Below are positions 34,386-42,894 of a DNA stretch of 64,000 nt, in pieces. Location: the NCBI GenBank assembly GCA_022801435.1, contig JAAWSG010000001.1, positions 1-64,000 on the forward strand. The letters run 5' to 3'. The position numbers were made by a program, and so were the translations under genes. Numbering within the stretch: the stretch's first letter is position 1; every line of letters begins with the position of its first letter. This DNA comes from Lawsonibacter sp. (GTDB lineage Bacteria > Bacillota > Clostridia > Oscillospirales > Oscillospiraceae). Under the pieces are notes generated by a model. It was not told where the DNA came from and ran no database searches. It saw only the letters and a list, made by a program, of their open reading frames with translations.

Positions 34386-35449
34386 TCCTGGTCCTGAACC
34401 CCGGCTCCACCAGCACCAAGGCCGCCGTCTATGAGGAGGAACACCCCCTGCTCTCCCGGAGCATCCTCCACTCCAATCAGGACCTGGCCCCCTGCCCCAC
34501 CCTCAACGACCAGCTGGACTACCGGACGGCGCTGGTGCGGGGGTGGCTGGGTCAGGAGGGTTTTCTTCTCTCCCGGCTGTCCGCCGTGGTGGGCCGGGGA
34601 GGCATCATCCCCAACATCGTCTCCGGAGGCTATGTGGTGGACGAGGTGCTGGAGGACTGCCTGCGTAACCATACCGTGTTCGACCACGCCTCCAATTTGG
34701 GGGGACTGATGGCCCGGGCCTTCGCTCAGCCGCTGGACATCCCCGCCTATATCTATGACGCCGTCACCAGTGACGAGCTGCTGCCCGAGGCCCGGGTCAC
34801 CGGCTTCAAGGAGGTCACCCGCACCAGCTTCTGCCACGTCCTCAACGCCCGGGCCACCGGCCACAAGTACGCCCAGGCCATGGGGCGGCGGTATGAGGAC
34901 ATGAATCTGGTGGTGGCCCACCTGGGGGGAGGCATCTCAATCTCCGCCCACAGCCGGGGACGGATCATCGACTCGGTATCCGACGACGCGGGGCCCTTCT
35001 CCCCCGACCGGAGCGGGAGCCTGAATATGCTGTATGTGCTGGATATGTGCTACTCGGGAAAATACACCAAGGCGGAGATGCTGAAGAAAATGCGGGGCGA
35101 GGGGGGGATGTCCGCTCTGCTGGGGACCCACGACTGCCAGGAAGTGGAGCGCCGCATCGCCCAGGGGGACGAGTGGGCCGCCCTGGTCTATCAGGCCCAG
35201 GCGCTCCAGATTGCCAAGGGTATTGGAACCATGATGGCCTGCTTTACCCAGCTGATCGATGCCGTCATCCTCACCGGCGGACTGGCCAACTCCCAAAAGC
35301 TCACCGGCATGGTCATCGGCTACCTCCATAATTTGTGCCGGGTGGTGGTCCTTCCAGGGGAGAACGAGATGGAAGCCCTGGCTCTGGGGGCGCTGCGTAT
35401 CCTCCGGGGAGAGGAGGAACCCCGGCTGTACCGGCCTATCTCAGCATAG
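34373..35449 (+). CDS. buk: Butyrate kinase
   Basis: Forms butyrate and ATP from butyryl-phosphate, so the pair conserves energy at the end of a butyrate pathway. The 358-residue ASKHA-fold protein has LILVLNPGSTSTKAAVYE (about 4-21, phosphate-1 motif), NIVSGGYVVDE (about 81-91), HLGGGISISAHSRGRIID (about 182-199) and ILTGGLAN (about 298-305). Branched-chain acyl kinases look the same, so isobutyrate or isovalerate are possible alternatives in an amino-acid fermenter. Confidence 0.93.
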   Translation: MSQLILVLNPGSTSTKAAVYEEEHPLLSRSILHSNQDLAPCPTLNDQLDYRTALVRGWLGQEGFLLSRLSAVVGRGGIIPNIVSGGYVVDEVLEDCLRNHTVFDHASNLGGLMARAFAQPLDIPAYIYDAVTSDELLPEARVTGFKEVTRTSFCHVLNARATGHKYAQAMGRRYEDMNLVVAHLGGGISISAHSRGRIIDSVSDDAGPFSPDRSGSLNMLYVLDMCYSGKYTKAEMLKKMRGEGGMSALLGTHDCQEVERRIAQGDEWAALVYQAQALQIAKGIGTMMACFTQLIDAVILTGGLANSQKLTGMVIGYLHNLCRVVVLPGENEMEALALGALRILRGEEEPRLYRPISA

Positions 35450-35524
35450 AAATCTTGGAGAGCTAAAATGTATCCCCCAAAATATGAATTTCGCAGCTTG
35501 ATAAGTTATCAAAATTAGTATCAT

Positions 35525-35569
35525 GCCGCCGCCCCTCCAGAGGTTAGACCTCCAAGGGACGGCGGTTTT
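35525..35569 (+). terminator. Terminator of ptb-buk
   Basis: An imperfect 18-base stem (CCGCCGCCCCTCCAGAGGT against ACCTCCAAGGGACGGCGG) followed by TTTTG. Confidence 0.7.
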
Positions 35570-35658
35570 GTACTGTGCCGGCCTGTGGAGGGGAGCGGTC
35601 TTGGGCAAAAAATCAGCCGCTGTACTGGCGGCAAGGCGGAGAAACCTGGAAAAGGGAA

Positions 35659-35695
35659 CAAACGCGGGAGGCAGGCAATTCTGCGCTCCCGCGTT
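35659..35695 (-). terminator. Hairpin after the enzyme I-like gene
   Basis: An 11-base perfect repeat (AAACGCGGGAG) with a 15-base loop. On the minus strand it is followed by GTTCCCTTTT, a modest T-tract. Confidence 0.5.
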
Positions 35696-35725
35696 TGCAA
35701 TTACAGCGGTATTTCGGCTCATATT

Positions 35726-36493
35726 CTATGTAACGCTGAGGGCACGCTGGTCGGGACGTCCATTGGCCTGATACTGCTCCCTCAGCTGCTCCAGCTGTTC
35801 CCGCTTCGGGTCTATGTACACGCTGCCGGTGTAGCCGTCCATCAGGGCCAGATGCCCCTCCCACTTAGGGGTAATGTCCACCTCCACGATAGCGGGGATG
35901 TGGTAGGCCCGCATCAGCATAGAGGTGTGGCTGTCCAGACTGCCCTTCCAGGAGATCAAGCCCAGCAGCCGCTTCCGGTCGAACTCCATCACCTCGCTGG
36001 GCAGGAAGGAGTCGGTGACCAGGATGCCCGGCCTGGACATGGTCAGCTCCAGCCGGCAGCCCGACAGGTTTCGTATCACTCTTTGGGAGATGTCCCGGAT
36101 GTCCGCCGCCCGGGCCTGCATATAGGGGCTGTCCATGGAGGAGAAGGTGGCGGCAAACTGGTCCTCCGCCAGCTGGACCGCTCGCTCCGCCGGAAGATCC
36201 TGCCCCTGGATCAGGTTGCGGATGGTGTCCACATAGTCGTCATCGTCCAGCATGAGGGCGTGGATGGAGAAAATGGACGCCACCGCCTCTCCCACCTGCT
36301 GGCGGGCCCGGGCATAGAAGCTCTCAAGCTGTCTCATAGCATCTTTGCGGGCCTGGTGGAAGCGGGTGGTCTCCTGCCGCCAGCCGTCCTGCGCCCGCAG
36401 AACAGGCTGGGCCTGGGGCCGCGGCCTGTGGTAAAAGCTCAGGTAGCCCACCGCAATCTGCTCCATTATGGCTTTCCCCAACAACGTATACAT
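35726..36493 (-). CDS. Truncated PTS enzyme I-like protein (N-terminal and phosphohistidine domains only)
   Basis: A 255-residue protein. Residues 1-140 resemble the helical N-terminal domain of PTS enzyme I. Residues 145-235 form the swivelling PEP-utiliser domain, with GILVTDSFLPSEV and the phospho-acceptor motif KGSLDSHTSMLMRAYHIPAIV-like segment (His189), then ALMDGYTGSVYIDP. The C-terminal PEP-binding barrel (about 300 residues in true enzyme I) is absent, and the stop is followed by a hairpin, so this looks like a complete shorter gene. It cannot by itself accept phosphate from PEP. A GGAGG site 8 bases upstream fixes the start. No HPr or EII gene is near. Confidence 0.82.
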   Translation of the reverse strand: MYTLLGKAIMEQIAVGYLSFYHRPRPQAQPVLRAQDGWRQETTRFHQARKDAMRQLESFYARARQQVGEAVASIFSIHALMLDDDDYVDTIRNLIQGQDLPAERAVQLAEDQFAATFSSMDSPYMQARAADIRDISQRVIRNLSGCRLELTMSRPGILVTDSFLPSEVMEFDRKRLLGLISWKGSLDSHTSMLMRAYHIPAIVEVDITPKWEGHLALMDGYTGSVYIDPKREQLEQLREQYQANGRPDQRALSVT

Positions 36494-36548
36494 TCCGACT
36501 GCCTCCAGTCAAAAAATGCTCCACTGTGTGAACTGCATATTTGGATAG

Positions 36549-36577
36549 ATTATAGCCCCAGTGCGCCAATTTGTAAA
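36549..36577 (-). promoter_or_regulatory. Predicted promoter of the enzyme I-like gene
   Basis: On the minus strand TTTACA and TATAAT are separated by 17 bases, about 55 bases before the start codon. Confidence 0.65.
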
Positions 36578-36691
36578 GGTCAGTTTTTCCAATTCCGCTG
36601 AAACTGTAAGATTTTTTCCTGTCAAAGCGGACAGCCGGCCCCGGCGTTTTTGGACAAATATGTCTCCCGGACCCCCTCCCGATCCGCGCCC

Positions 36692-36712
36692 AAATCCGTA
36701 TGATACGGATTT
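36692..36712. promoter_or_regulatory. 21-base perfect palindrome, possible operator
   Basis: AAATCCGTAT, G, ATACGGATTT. The one-base centre makes it unsuitable as an RNA hairpin and more like a dimeric protein-binding site. It lies between the PHP gene stop and the enzyme I-like promoter, upstream of the latter. Confidence 0.4.
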
Positions 36713-36719
36713 TCTCACA

Positions 36720-37583
36720 TCACAGGGATTGCGTTCCATAATCCCTCCGTTCTGCCAAAGCGCTCCAGATGGTAATTTGCTCCAGGCATACCTCACACCC
36801 TCTGGCGTTCAAGACACCCAGCGGGATGGCCTTGTTTGTCCCATGATAGTCACTTCCGCCGGAGATAAGCAGGCCGCGTTTTTTCGCGATACCGGCCAGC
36901 CGTTCACAGAGCTCCGGGGGGTATTTGGAGTACCAGCATTCCAATCCCATCAGACCATAGCCTGTCAGCTCGTCCAGCATTTTGGAAAACTGCTCCGGGC
37001 TGATCTCTTTCTCCCCCTCGCCGCCAAGGGGATGTGCCCAGACGGGAATACCGCCGGAGGCCAGAATAGCCCTGACCGCGGTTTCGGCGGAAATCCGGCT
37101 GCTTCCAGTGGCGCAGCAATTGAGGACTTCGGTGATGGCCGTCTGCTTGTCAGGCGCGTAACCATGTCTCACCATCAGGTTTCCAAGGTGCGGTTTCCCA
37201 ACGCCGGGGATCTGGCGCAGACTGTCCAGCTCATCCTCCGGGAAGCGCATCCCCTTCTCCCGGAGAAACTCAATCCTTGTTTCCAGCTTGGCCCTGCGCA
37301 GCGCCGCGCCCTGGGCCAGAGCATCCCGAAAGGCCGGATGTGCCATGTCGCAGTCATAGCCCAGAATATGGCACTTGCCGGATGGCATTCGGCAGGAAAA
37401 CTCAATGCCCGGAATAAAGGTCACGCCTTTTGGCAGATGCTCTGACAGCTGTTCTGCCCCTATTACCGTGTCGTGGTCGGTGAGGGCGAATATCTGGATG
37501 CCCGCGGCTTTCACGTTCCCCGCAAGCTGGACAGGCGTGTCTGTCCCGTCGGAAGCGGTGGAGTGCATATGCAGATCAATCAT
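36720..37583 (-). CDS. PHP-domain phosphoesterase
   Basis: A 287-residue metal-dependent hydrolase of the PHP superfamily. It shows IDLHMHSTASDG (His5, His7; about 2-13), ALTDHDTV (about 33-40), PGIEFSC (about 58-64), VWAHPLGG (about 181-188) and SGGSDYHGTNK (about 248-258). This is the YciV/TrpH-like layout, whose members act on nucleotides or oligoribonucleotides. The start at 37583 follows GGAGG; two upstream ATGs lack sites. The substrate here is not known. Confidence 0.88.
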   Translation of the reverse strand: MIDLHMHSTASDGTDTPVQLAGNVKAAGIQIFALTDHDTVIGAEQLSEHLPKGVTFIPGIEFSCRMPSGKCHILGYDCDMAHPAFRDALAQGAALRRAKLETRIEFLREKGMRFPEDELDSLRQIPGVGKPHLGNLMVRHGYAPDKQTAITEVLNCCATGSSRISAETAVRAILASGGIPVWAHPLGGEGEKEISPEQFSKMLDELTGYGLMGLECWYSKYPPELCERLAGIAKKRGLLISGGSDYHGTNKAIPLGVLNARGCEVCLEQITIWSALAERRDYGTQSL

Positions 37584-37775
37584 ACGGGGCATCCTCCATG
37601 TCTTCAATATGATCCGCGATATAATAAGGGCTGGCAACAGCTCTTCCCTCCCCGCGGCATTCCATCATGTTCCCACTTTTCAGTCGGCTGCAAACAGAGT
37701 ATAGCACAAATCGGAGCGGTGTTCAACTCTTTCTTCTGGAGGCCGGCCCCAGTGTCAGACGAGGAAAAGTACTGG

Positions 37776-37804
37776 TTTACGCGGAGCAAAGAACATGATA
37801 TAAT
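37776..37804 (+). promoter_or_regulatory. Predicted promoter of the aminotransferase gene
   Basis: TTTACG and TATAAT separated by 17 bases, about 62 bases before the ATG. Confidence 0.6.
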
Positions 37805-37866
37805 ACCTCCAGCCAAGGCGCGGCGGCCAAAAACGCGGCTGCGCGCATTTCAGGAGGTAATGTTCT

Positions 37867-39045
37867 ATGGTATCGGAACGTATGAAGGGTCTGGGCACGG
37901 CCCGGTCGGTGATCCGGGAGCTGTTTGAGTACGGCAAGCTCCGCGCGGCCCAGGTGGGAGCAGAGAATGTTTTCGACTTCTCCATCGGCAACCCCAGCGT
38001 CCCCACCCCCGGCGCTGTCAACGAGACGGCGGCCCGGCTGCTGGCCCAGCGGCCGGATATCCACCAGTACACCAGCGCCCAGGGGGACGCGGAGGCACGG
38101 GAGCGGTTTGCCGGCTCCCTCAACCGGCGCTTCGGGGCGGACTGCACCGGGAACGAGCTCTATATCACTGTGGGAGCCGCCGCCTCTCTGTGCTGTGTCT
38201 TCAACGGCCTGACCTGCCCGGGGGACGAGTTTATCGTCTTCGCCCCCTATTTTCCCGAGTACAAGGTATTCATTGAGGGGGCCGGGGCCAAAATGGTGCT
38301 CATCCCCCCGGAGATTGAGGGCTTCCAGATCGACTTTGACGCCTTCGAGGACGCCCTGAACGAGCACACCAAGGGGGTCCTGGTCAACAGCCCCAACAAC
38401 CCCTCCGGCGTGGTGTACTCCCGCAAAACCCTGGAGCGGCTGGCGGAGATCCTTGGGGAGAAGAGCCGGGAGTTCGGCCACCCCATCTACCTCATCTCGG
38501 ACGAGCCCTACCGGGAGATCGTCTACGCCGGCACGGAGGTCCCCTGGGTCCCCCACATCTACCCCAACACCATTGTGTGCTACTCCTTCTCCAAATCCCT
38601 GTCCCTGCCCGGGGAGCGCATCGGCTATGTGCTGGTCCCCAGCCGGGTGGAGGACGCCCGGGATGTCTACGCCGCCGTGGCGGGGGCGGGGAGGTCTTTG
38701 GGCTATGTGAACGCCCCCAGCCTGTTCCAGCAGGTCACCTCTCTTTGCTGCGACATGACCTCCGACCTGCGGGTGTACGAGGAAAACCGGAACCTGTTTG
38801 TCTCCTCCCTCCGGGAGATGGGCTACCATGTGGTGGAGCCGGGCGGAGCCTTCTACCTCTTCCCCAGAAGCCTGGAGCCGGACGACGCGGCCTTCAGCGA
38901 ACGGGCCAAAAAGCTGGACCTGCTGGTCGTCCCCGGCGGCGGCTTCGGCGCGCCCGGCCATGTACGCATCTCCTACTGCGTGCAGACCGAGACCATCCGC
39001 CGCGCACTTCCCAAATTCCAGGCCCTGGCAGACTCCTACCGGTAG
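37867..39045 (+). CDS. Class I/II pyridoxal-phosphate aminotransferase
   Basis: A 392-residue fold-type I aminotransferase. It has the substrate-end FDFSIGNPSVPTP (about 36-48), NSPNNPSGVVY (about 176-186), ISDEPYREIVYAG (about 215-227), the PLP lysine in SFSKSLSLPGERIGY (about 238-252) and the carboxylate-binding arginine in HVRISYC (about 371-377). An AGGAGG sits nine bases upstream of the ATG. It resembles aspartate/aromatic-type transferases, but specificity cannot be fixed. It could feed amino-acid fermentation encoded nearby; it has its own promoter. Confidence 0.93.
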   Translation: MVSERMKGLGTARSVIRELFEYGKLRAAQVGAENVFDFSIGNPSVPTPGAVNETAARLLAQRPDIHQYTSAQGDAEARERFAGSLNRRFGADCTGNELYITVGAAASLCCVFNGLTCPGDEFIVFAPYFPEYKVFIEGAGAKMVLIPPEIEGFQIDFDAFEDALNEHTKGVLVNSPNNPSGVVYSRKTLERLAEILGEKSREFGHPIYLISDEPYREIVYAGTEVPWVPHIYPNTIVCYSFSKSLSLPGERIGYVLVPSRVEDARDVYAAVAGAGRSLGYVNAPSLFQQVTSLCCDMTSDLRVYEENRNLFVSSLREMGYHVVEPGGAFYLFPRSLEPDDAAFSERAKKLDLLVVPGGGFGAPGHVRISYCVQTETIRRALPKFQALADSYR

Positions 39046-39117
39046 CCCCTCCCGCGCCCTCCGCCCACAGAGACGGGGGGCGCAAAAAATGTTTTGAAAA
39101 AAATCTGCATTTCCCCC

Positions 39118-39146
39118 TTTACAAACAGGGATTATTTTGCTATAAT
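39118..39146 (+). promoter_or_regulatory. Promoter of tRNA-Arg
   Basis: TTTACA and TATAAT separated by 17 bases; the mature tRNA begins 22 bases after the -10. Confidence 0.8.
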
Positions 39147-39167
39147 GTTTGAGCATCCAGAAAATGT

Positions 39168-39244
39168 GCGTCCGTAGTTCAATTGGATAGAGCGTCAGAT
39201 TCCGGTTCTGAATGTTGGGGGTTCGAGTCCCTTCGGGCGTGCCA
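39168..39244 (+). tRNA. tRNA-Arg (anticodon CCG), CCA end encoded
   Basis: The cloverleaf folds by eye: acceptor GCGTCCG with CGGGCGT (one G-T and one T-G pair), D-arm AGTTCAATTGGATAGAGC, anticodon stem TCAGA/TCTGA with loop TTCCGGT (anticodon CCG, reading CGG), T-arm GGGGGTTCGAGTCCCTT and encoded GCCA. It is transcribed alone, with a near-consensus promoter before it and a strong terminator three bases after. Confidence 0.95.
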
Positions 39245-39246
39245 GT

Positions 39247-39286
39247 AAAAAGCCTTGTACCGCAGCGGGTACAAGGCTTTTCTTTT
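39247..39286 (+). terminator. Terminator of tRNA-Arg
   Basis: AAAAGCCTTGTACC and its complement around a 5-base loop, ending in TTTTCTTTT. Nearly perfect on both strands, so it may also stop minus-strand transcription from pepD. Confidence 0.92.
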
Positions 39287-39302
39287 GTCCTGCGCCGCCC
39301 GC

Positions 39303-40751
39303 CTACTCTTGGCAAAGCCGCTCCAGCACGTCACAAAACAGCTGCCAGAAGGGCTCCACCGTCTCCAAATAGAGGTGCTCACGGGTGGTATGGGCCCCCC
39401 GGGACTTGGGCGCGAAGCCCACCGCGTCCATATCTGGAATGGCTCCCACCAGGATGCCCACCTCCACTGTGCCGTGCTCCACCTCAACGGACATGGGCCG
39501 GCCGAACCGCCGGGCAAAGGCGTCCAGGCACACCTGCCGCAGAGGGGAGTCCCTCCGCTGGGGCCAGGCGGGCAGGAAGGGCGCGGTCTGCTCCGCCTCC
39601 ACACCGGTGAGGCGGCAGAGCTGTTGAAAGCGGAGCGCGGCGGCGTCCCGATAGCTGTTCAAATTCGCTCGGATAGCATATTTTCCAAAAAATCTGCCGC
39701 CGGTACAGCCCGCCTGGGTGAGCAGCGCGGAACACAGTACCCAGGCGGGATGTTCAGTATCCCGGCGCAGGGCCTCATAGGGGAGGAGGAGCAAAAAGCT
39801 GGCCAGCGCCTGGGTATCCGCTTCAGAGGCGGTCTCCTCCAGCGGGCAGTCCTCCAGGGAGGCGGAGAAGTCCGGCTCTGTCTCCAAAAGCTCCTCATGG
39901 AACTGGCAAAAGCAGCTTTGGCAGATCTCCCGGGCCTCCTCCCGCCGTCCCTCCGGGGGGAGGAAGGACAGCGCCGCCTCCTGGGGGATGCTGCTCCCCT
40001 GATTGGGGGTGGTCAGCAGCCCCAGCCGGACCGGCATCTGCTGGCACAGGGCGGCAAGGAGGCGTCCGCACAGGTCCAGAGCGCTGCCCCGGTTTTTCCC
40101 CATCTCCAGCCCGGAGTGCCCGCCCCGCAGGCCGGAAACCCGGACCCGCAGCCCTGCCCCTCCGGGACAGATGCCGCAGGTGCGGGAGAGGGTATACTGC
40201 GCCCCTCCGGCGGCCCCCATCACCAGGCAGTCCGGGTCGCCGCAGTCCATCTGGATCATCCGCCGGGCCTTCAGCTGGCCCATGTCAAAATTCAGGATGC
40301 CGGTAAAGCCGGTCTCCTCCTCCACTGTGAACAGCAGCTCCAGGGGCGGGTGGGGCAGGTCGTCCGCCTCCATCAGGGCCATCATGGTACACAGTCCCAC
40401 CCCGTTGTCCGCCCCCAGGGTGGTGCGGTCCGCCCGAAGGACGCTGCCCTCCAGCACCAGCTCCACCGGCTGGACGGTCAGGTCCCGGTCCACCTCGGGC
40501 TCCTGGGCCAGCACCATATCCATGTGACCCTGGACCAGCACAGGAGGCGCGCCCTTCCCCTCGGGGGAGGCGGGGACCCGGACCAGGATGTTCCCCGCCC
40601 CGTCCCGGCAGGCGGGCAGGGAGCGCCTCCGGGCCAGGGCCAGGATGTGGTCCCCCAGGGCGGCCTCGTGCCCTGAGCCGTGGGGGATGGCCAGCAGGTC
40701 CTCCAGGTGCTTCAGAACCCGCTGGGGCGCGAAGTCCTTCAGCAGCCCCAT
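39303..40751 (-). CDS. pepD: Aminoacyl-histidine dipeptidase (M20, PepD type)
   Basis: A zinc dipeptidase of 482 residues that splits Xaa-His and related dipeptides. Metal ligands are visible in VQGHMDMV (His76, Asp78), TLGADNGVG (Asp115), FTVEEETG (Glu145-146) and QMDCGD (about 168-173). The C-terminus carries the last histidine in SRGAHTTREHLYLE. The insertion domain between is typical of PepD. The ATG lies one base after the alanine dehydrogenase stop. It ends the long transporter-ald-pepD transcription unit, so it likely hydrolyses imported dipeptides. Confidence 0.94.
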   Translation of the reverse strand: MGLLKDFAPQRVLKHLEDLLAIPHGSGHEAALGDHILALARRRSLPACRDGAGNILVRVPASPEGKGAPPVLVQGHMDMVLAQEPEVDRDLTVQPVELVLEGSVLRADRTTLGADNGVGLCTMMALMEADDLPHPPLELLFTVEEETGFTGILNFDMGQLKARRMIQMDCGDPDCLVMGAAGGAQYTLSRTCGICPGGAGLRVRVSGLRGGHSGLEMGKNRGSALDLCGRLLAALCQQMPVRLGLLTTPNQGSSIPQEAALSFLPPEGRREEAREICQSCFCQFHEELLETEPDFSASLEDCPLEETASEADTQALASFLLLLPYEALRRDTEHPAWVLCSALLTQAGCTGGRFFGKYAIRANLNSYRDAAALRFQQLCRLTGVEAEQTAPFLPAWPQRRDSPLRQVCLDAFARRFGRPMSVEVEHGTVEVGILVGAIPDMDAVGFAPKSRGAHTTREHLYLETVEPFWQLFCDVLERLCQE

Positions 40752-40752
40752 C

Positions 40753-41874
40753 TCACTGCCCCCTCCCCAGGGCGTCCTTGGGCTCCACATAGGGGACCCC
40801 CTGCTTTTTGGCGGTCTCCTCCAGGGTCAGCATCCCCCGGTAGGTGGTCAGCCCCCGGCGCAGGTGGGGGTCCTCCAGCAGCGCCCGCTCCACCCCCTTT
40901 TGGGCGATGGCCAGGGCGTAGGGCAGGGTGGCCGCTGACAGGGTCCGGGAGGCGGTGCGGGAGAAGGCGGAGGGGATGTTGTCCACCGCGTAGTGGAGGA
41001 CCCCCTCCTCAAAATAGACGGGGTCGTCGTGGGAGGTGGAGCGGCAGGTCTCGATGGCCCCGTGGTCATCACAGGCCACGTCCACAATGATGGAGCCGGG
41101 CTTCATCAGCTTCAGGTCCTCCCGGCTGACCAGGTGGTCGGTGCGTGTCTTGTCCCATAGGATGCAGTTGATGAGCACATCGGTGCGCTTCAGGCAGAGC
41201 TCCAGATTCTCCCGGTTGGAGAAGAGGGTCTCCACATTGGCGGAAAAGCTCTCCTTGGCCCGCTCCAGCGCCGCCCAGCTCACATCCAGCATGGTCACCC
41301 GGTTGCCGAAGGCGGCGGCCAGCTCCGCAGCCCCCATACCCGAGTTGCCGCAGCCGATGATGGTGATCTCCGGGACGGGGACGCCGGCAATCCGGTTGAG
41401 GAGCAGGCCGCTACCCCCGTGGACCGACTGGGAGAAGTACAGTGCCGCCAAAAATCCCCCCTTGCCCGCCAGCACGCTCATAGGCGCCAGAGCGGGGAAC
41501 TCGTGCCGGTCGTCGTCGATGTCCTCGTAGGCGATGCCGGTGACCCCCCGCTCCAGCAGCTCCCGGGTCATCTCCGGGTGGGCGTTGGAGTGGAGGTAGG
41601 TGAAGACGGTCTGCCCCGGATGGAGCAGGCTGTACTCCGAGGGCTCGATCTCCTTCACCTTATAGAGCATATCGCACTGCTGATAGACCTCCTCCCGGGG
41701 GCGCAGCTGTCCGCCGGCCTGTATGTAGCTCTCATCGGAGAAGCCGCTGCCCTTGCCGCAGTCCGCTTCAAACAGGACGGTGTTGCCTCTGCGCACCAGC
41801 GCCGCCACCGCGGAGGGGGTGGCCGCCACCCGGTATTCGTTGGTTTTGATCTCTTTGGGCAGACCGATTATCAT
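40753..41874 (-). CDS. ald: Alanine dehydrogenase
   Basis: Oxidises L-alanine to pyruvate and ammonium with NAD+, or the reverse. The 373-residue length is standard. It starts MIIGLPKEIKTNEYRVA (Arg15 binds substrate) and contains YKVKEIEPSE (lysine near 74), the catalytic histidine in FTYLHSNAHP (His95) and the NAD-binding IIGCGNSGMGAA (about 172-183). Near the end is AVDNIPSAFSRTAS. The gene lies 36 bases after the ABC ATPase gene and one base before pepD. In amino-acid fermenters alanine oxidation is a classic Stickland electron source, which fits the divergent reductase genes. Confidence 0.96.
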   Translation of the reverse strand: MIIGLPKEIKTNEYRVAATPSAVAALVRRGNTVLFEADCGKGSGFSDESYIQAGGQLRPREEVYQQCDMLYKVKEIEPSEYSLLHPGQTVFTYLHSNAHPEMTRELLERGVTGIAYEDIDDDRHEFPALAPMSVLAGKGGFLAALYFSQSVHGGSGLLLNRIAGVPVPEITIIGCGNSGMGAAELAAAFGNRVTMLDVSWAALERAKESFSANVETLFSNRENLELCLKRTDVLINCILWDKTRTDHLVSREDLKLMKPGSIIVDVACDDHGAIETCRSTSHDDPVYFEEGVLHYAVDNIPSAFSRTASRTLSAATLPYALAIAQKGVERALLEDPHLRRGLTTYRGMLTLEETAKKQGVPYVEPKDALGRGQ

Positions 41875-41910
41875 AGAAAAACTCCCTTTCTCACATGTCA
41901 GCGTGAAGTG

Positions 41911-42894
41911 TCAGGACTGATTCACCAGGAAGCAGGAGACAAAGTGTCCCGGCGTCACCTCCACCAGCTTGGGGTCGCTCTGGGTGCAGTTCTGGGTACA
42001 CTGGTCGCACCGGGCGGCGAAGCGGCAGCCCGGCTTGGGGTCGATGGGGCTGGTAACCTCCCCGCGGATGATCTCCAGCTTTTTGTTCCGGCTCCGGTCC
42101 AGGTCGGGCTCCGGGATGGCGGCCAGCAGCGCCTTGGTGTAGGGGTGCAGGGGGTTGGCGAACAGCTCGTCCGAGGGGGCCAGCTCCACACAGCAGCCCA
42201 GATACATGACCATGATGCTGTTGGAGATGTGCTTCACCACGGACAGGTCGTGGGTGACGAACATATAGGCCAGGTCCAGCTGCTCCTGTAAATCCATCAG
42301 CAGGTTGAGGATCTGAGCCTGGATGGACACGTCCAGGGCGGAGACCGGCTCGTCGCACACGATGAACCGGGGGTTGAGGGACAGCGCCCGGGCGATGCCG
42401 ATGCGCTGGCGGCGGCCTCCGTCCAGCTCGTGGGGGTAGGCGTTGGTGTACCGGCGGGCCAGCCCTACCAGGTCCATCAGCTCCGCTGCCCGCTGAAAGG
42501 CGTCGTTCCGCCGGGGGTAGACCTTGTGGATGAGCATATACTCCGCAATGACCTCAATGACCGACTTCCGGGGGTCGATGCTGGAGTAGGGGTCCTGGAA
42601 GATGATCTGCATCTCCCGGCGGAGGGGGTGCATCTGGCGGCCCCGGTACTTGGTGATATCCGCGCCGTTGTACAGGACCTGCCCGCCGGTGGGCTCGATC
42701 AGCTTCAGAATGGTGCGGCCCAGGGTGGACTTGCCGCAGCCCGACTCCCCCACCACCCCCAGGGTCTCCCCGGCGCACAGGGTCAGGTCGATGCCGTCCA
42801 CCGCGTGGAGGTAGGAGCCGCCCTTGAGCTTAAAATATTTTTGCAGCGCTATCGTTTGCAGCAGAGGGGGTTTTTTCTTCGATTCAGTTGCCAT
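41911..42894 (-). CDS. Peptide/opine ABC transporter ATP-binding protein (OppF/DppF type)
   Basis: A 327-residue ATPase. It has Walker A GESGCGKST (about 55-63), the Q-loop IIFQDPYSSIDPRKSV, a signature region here reading LDGGRRQRIGIA (Asp instead of Ser in LSGGQ), Walker B FIVCDEPVSALD and an H-loop THDLSVV. The C-terminal Cys cluster (CRFAARCDQCTQNC) is typical of OppF/OppD proteins. The start at 42894 follows GGAGG and overlaps the OppD-type gene by 11 bases. Together with OppD it powers uptake. Confidence 0.95.
   Translation of the reverse strand: MATESKKKPPLLQTIALQKYFKLKGGSYLHAVDGIDLTLCAGETLGVVGESGCGKSTLGRTILKLIEPTGGQVLYNGADITKYRGRQMHPLRREMQIIFQDPYSSIDPRKSVIEVIAEYMLIHKVYPRRNDAFQRAAELMDLVGLARRYTNAYPHELDGGRRQRIGIARALSLNPRFIVCDEPVSALDVSIQAQILNLLMDLQEQLDLAYMFVTHDLSVVKHISNSIMVMYLGCCVELAPSDELFANPLHPYTKALLAAIPEPDLDRSRNKKLEIIRGEVTSPIDPKPGCRFAARCDQCTQNCTQSDPKLVEVTPGHFVSCFLVNQS

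Noticed and set aside
36509..36796. 95-codon minus-strand frame upstream of the enzyme I-like gene
   Set aside because: Overlaps the PHP gene end and the predicted promoter; no ribosome site at its start.
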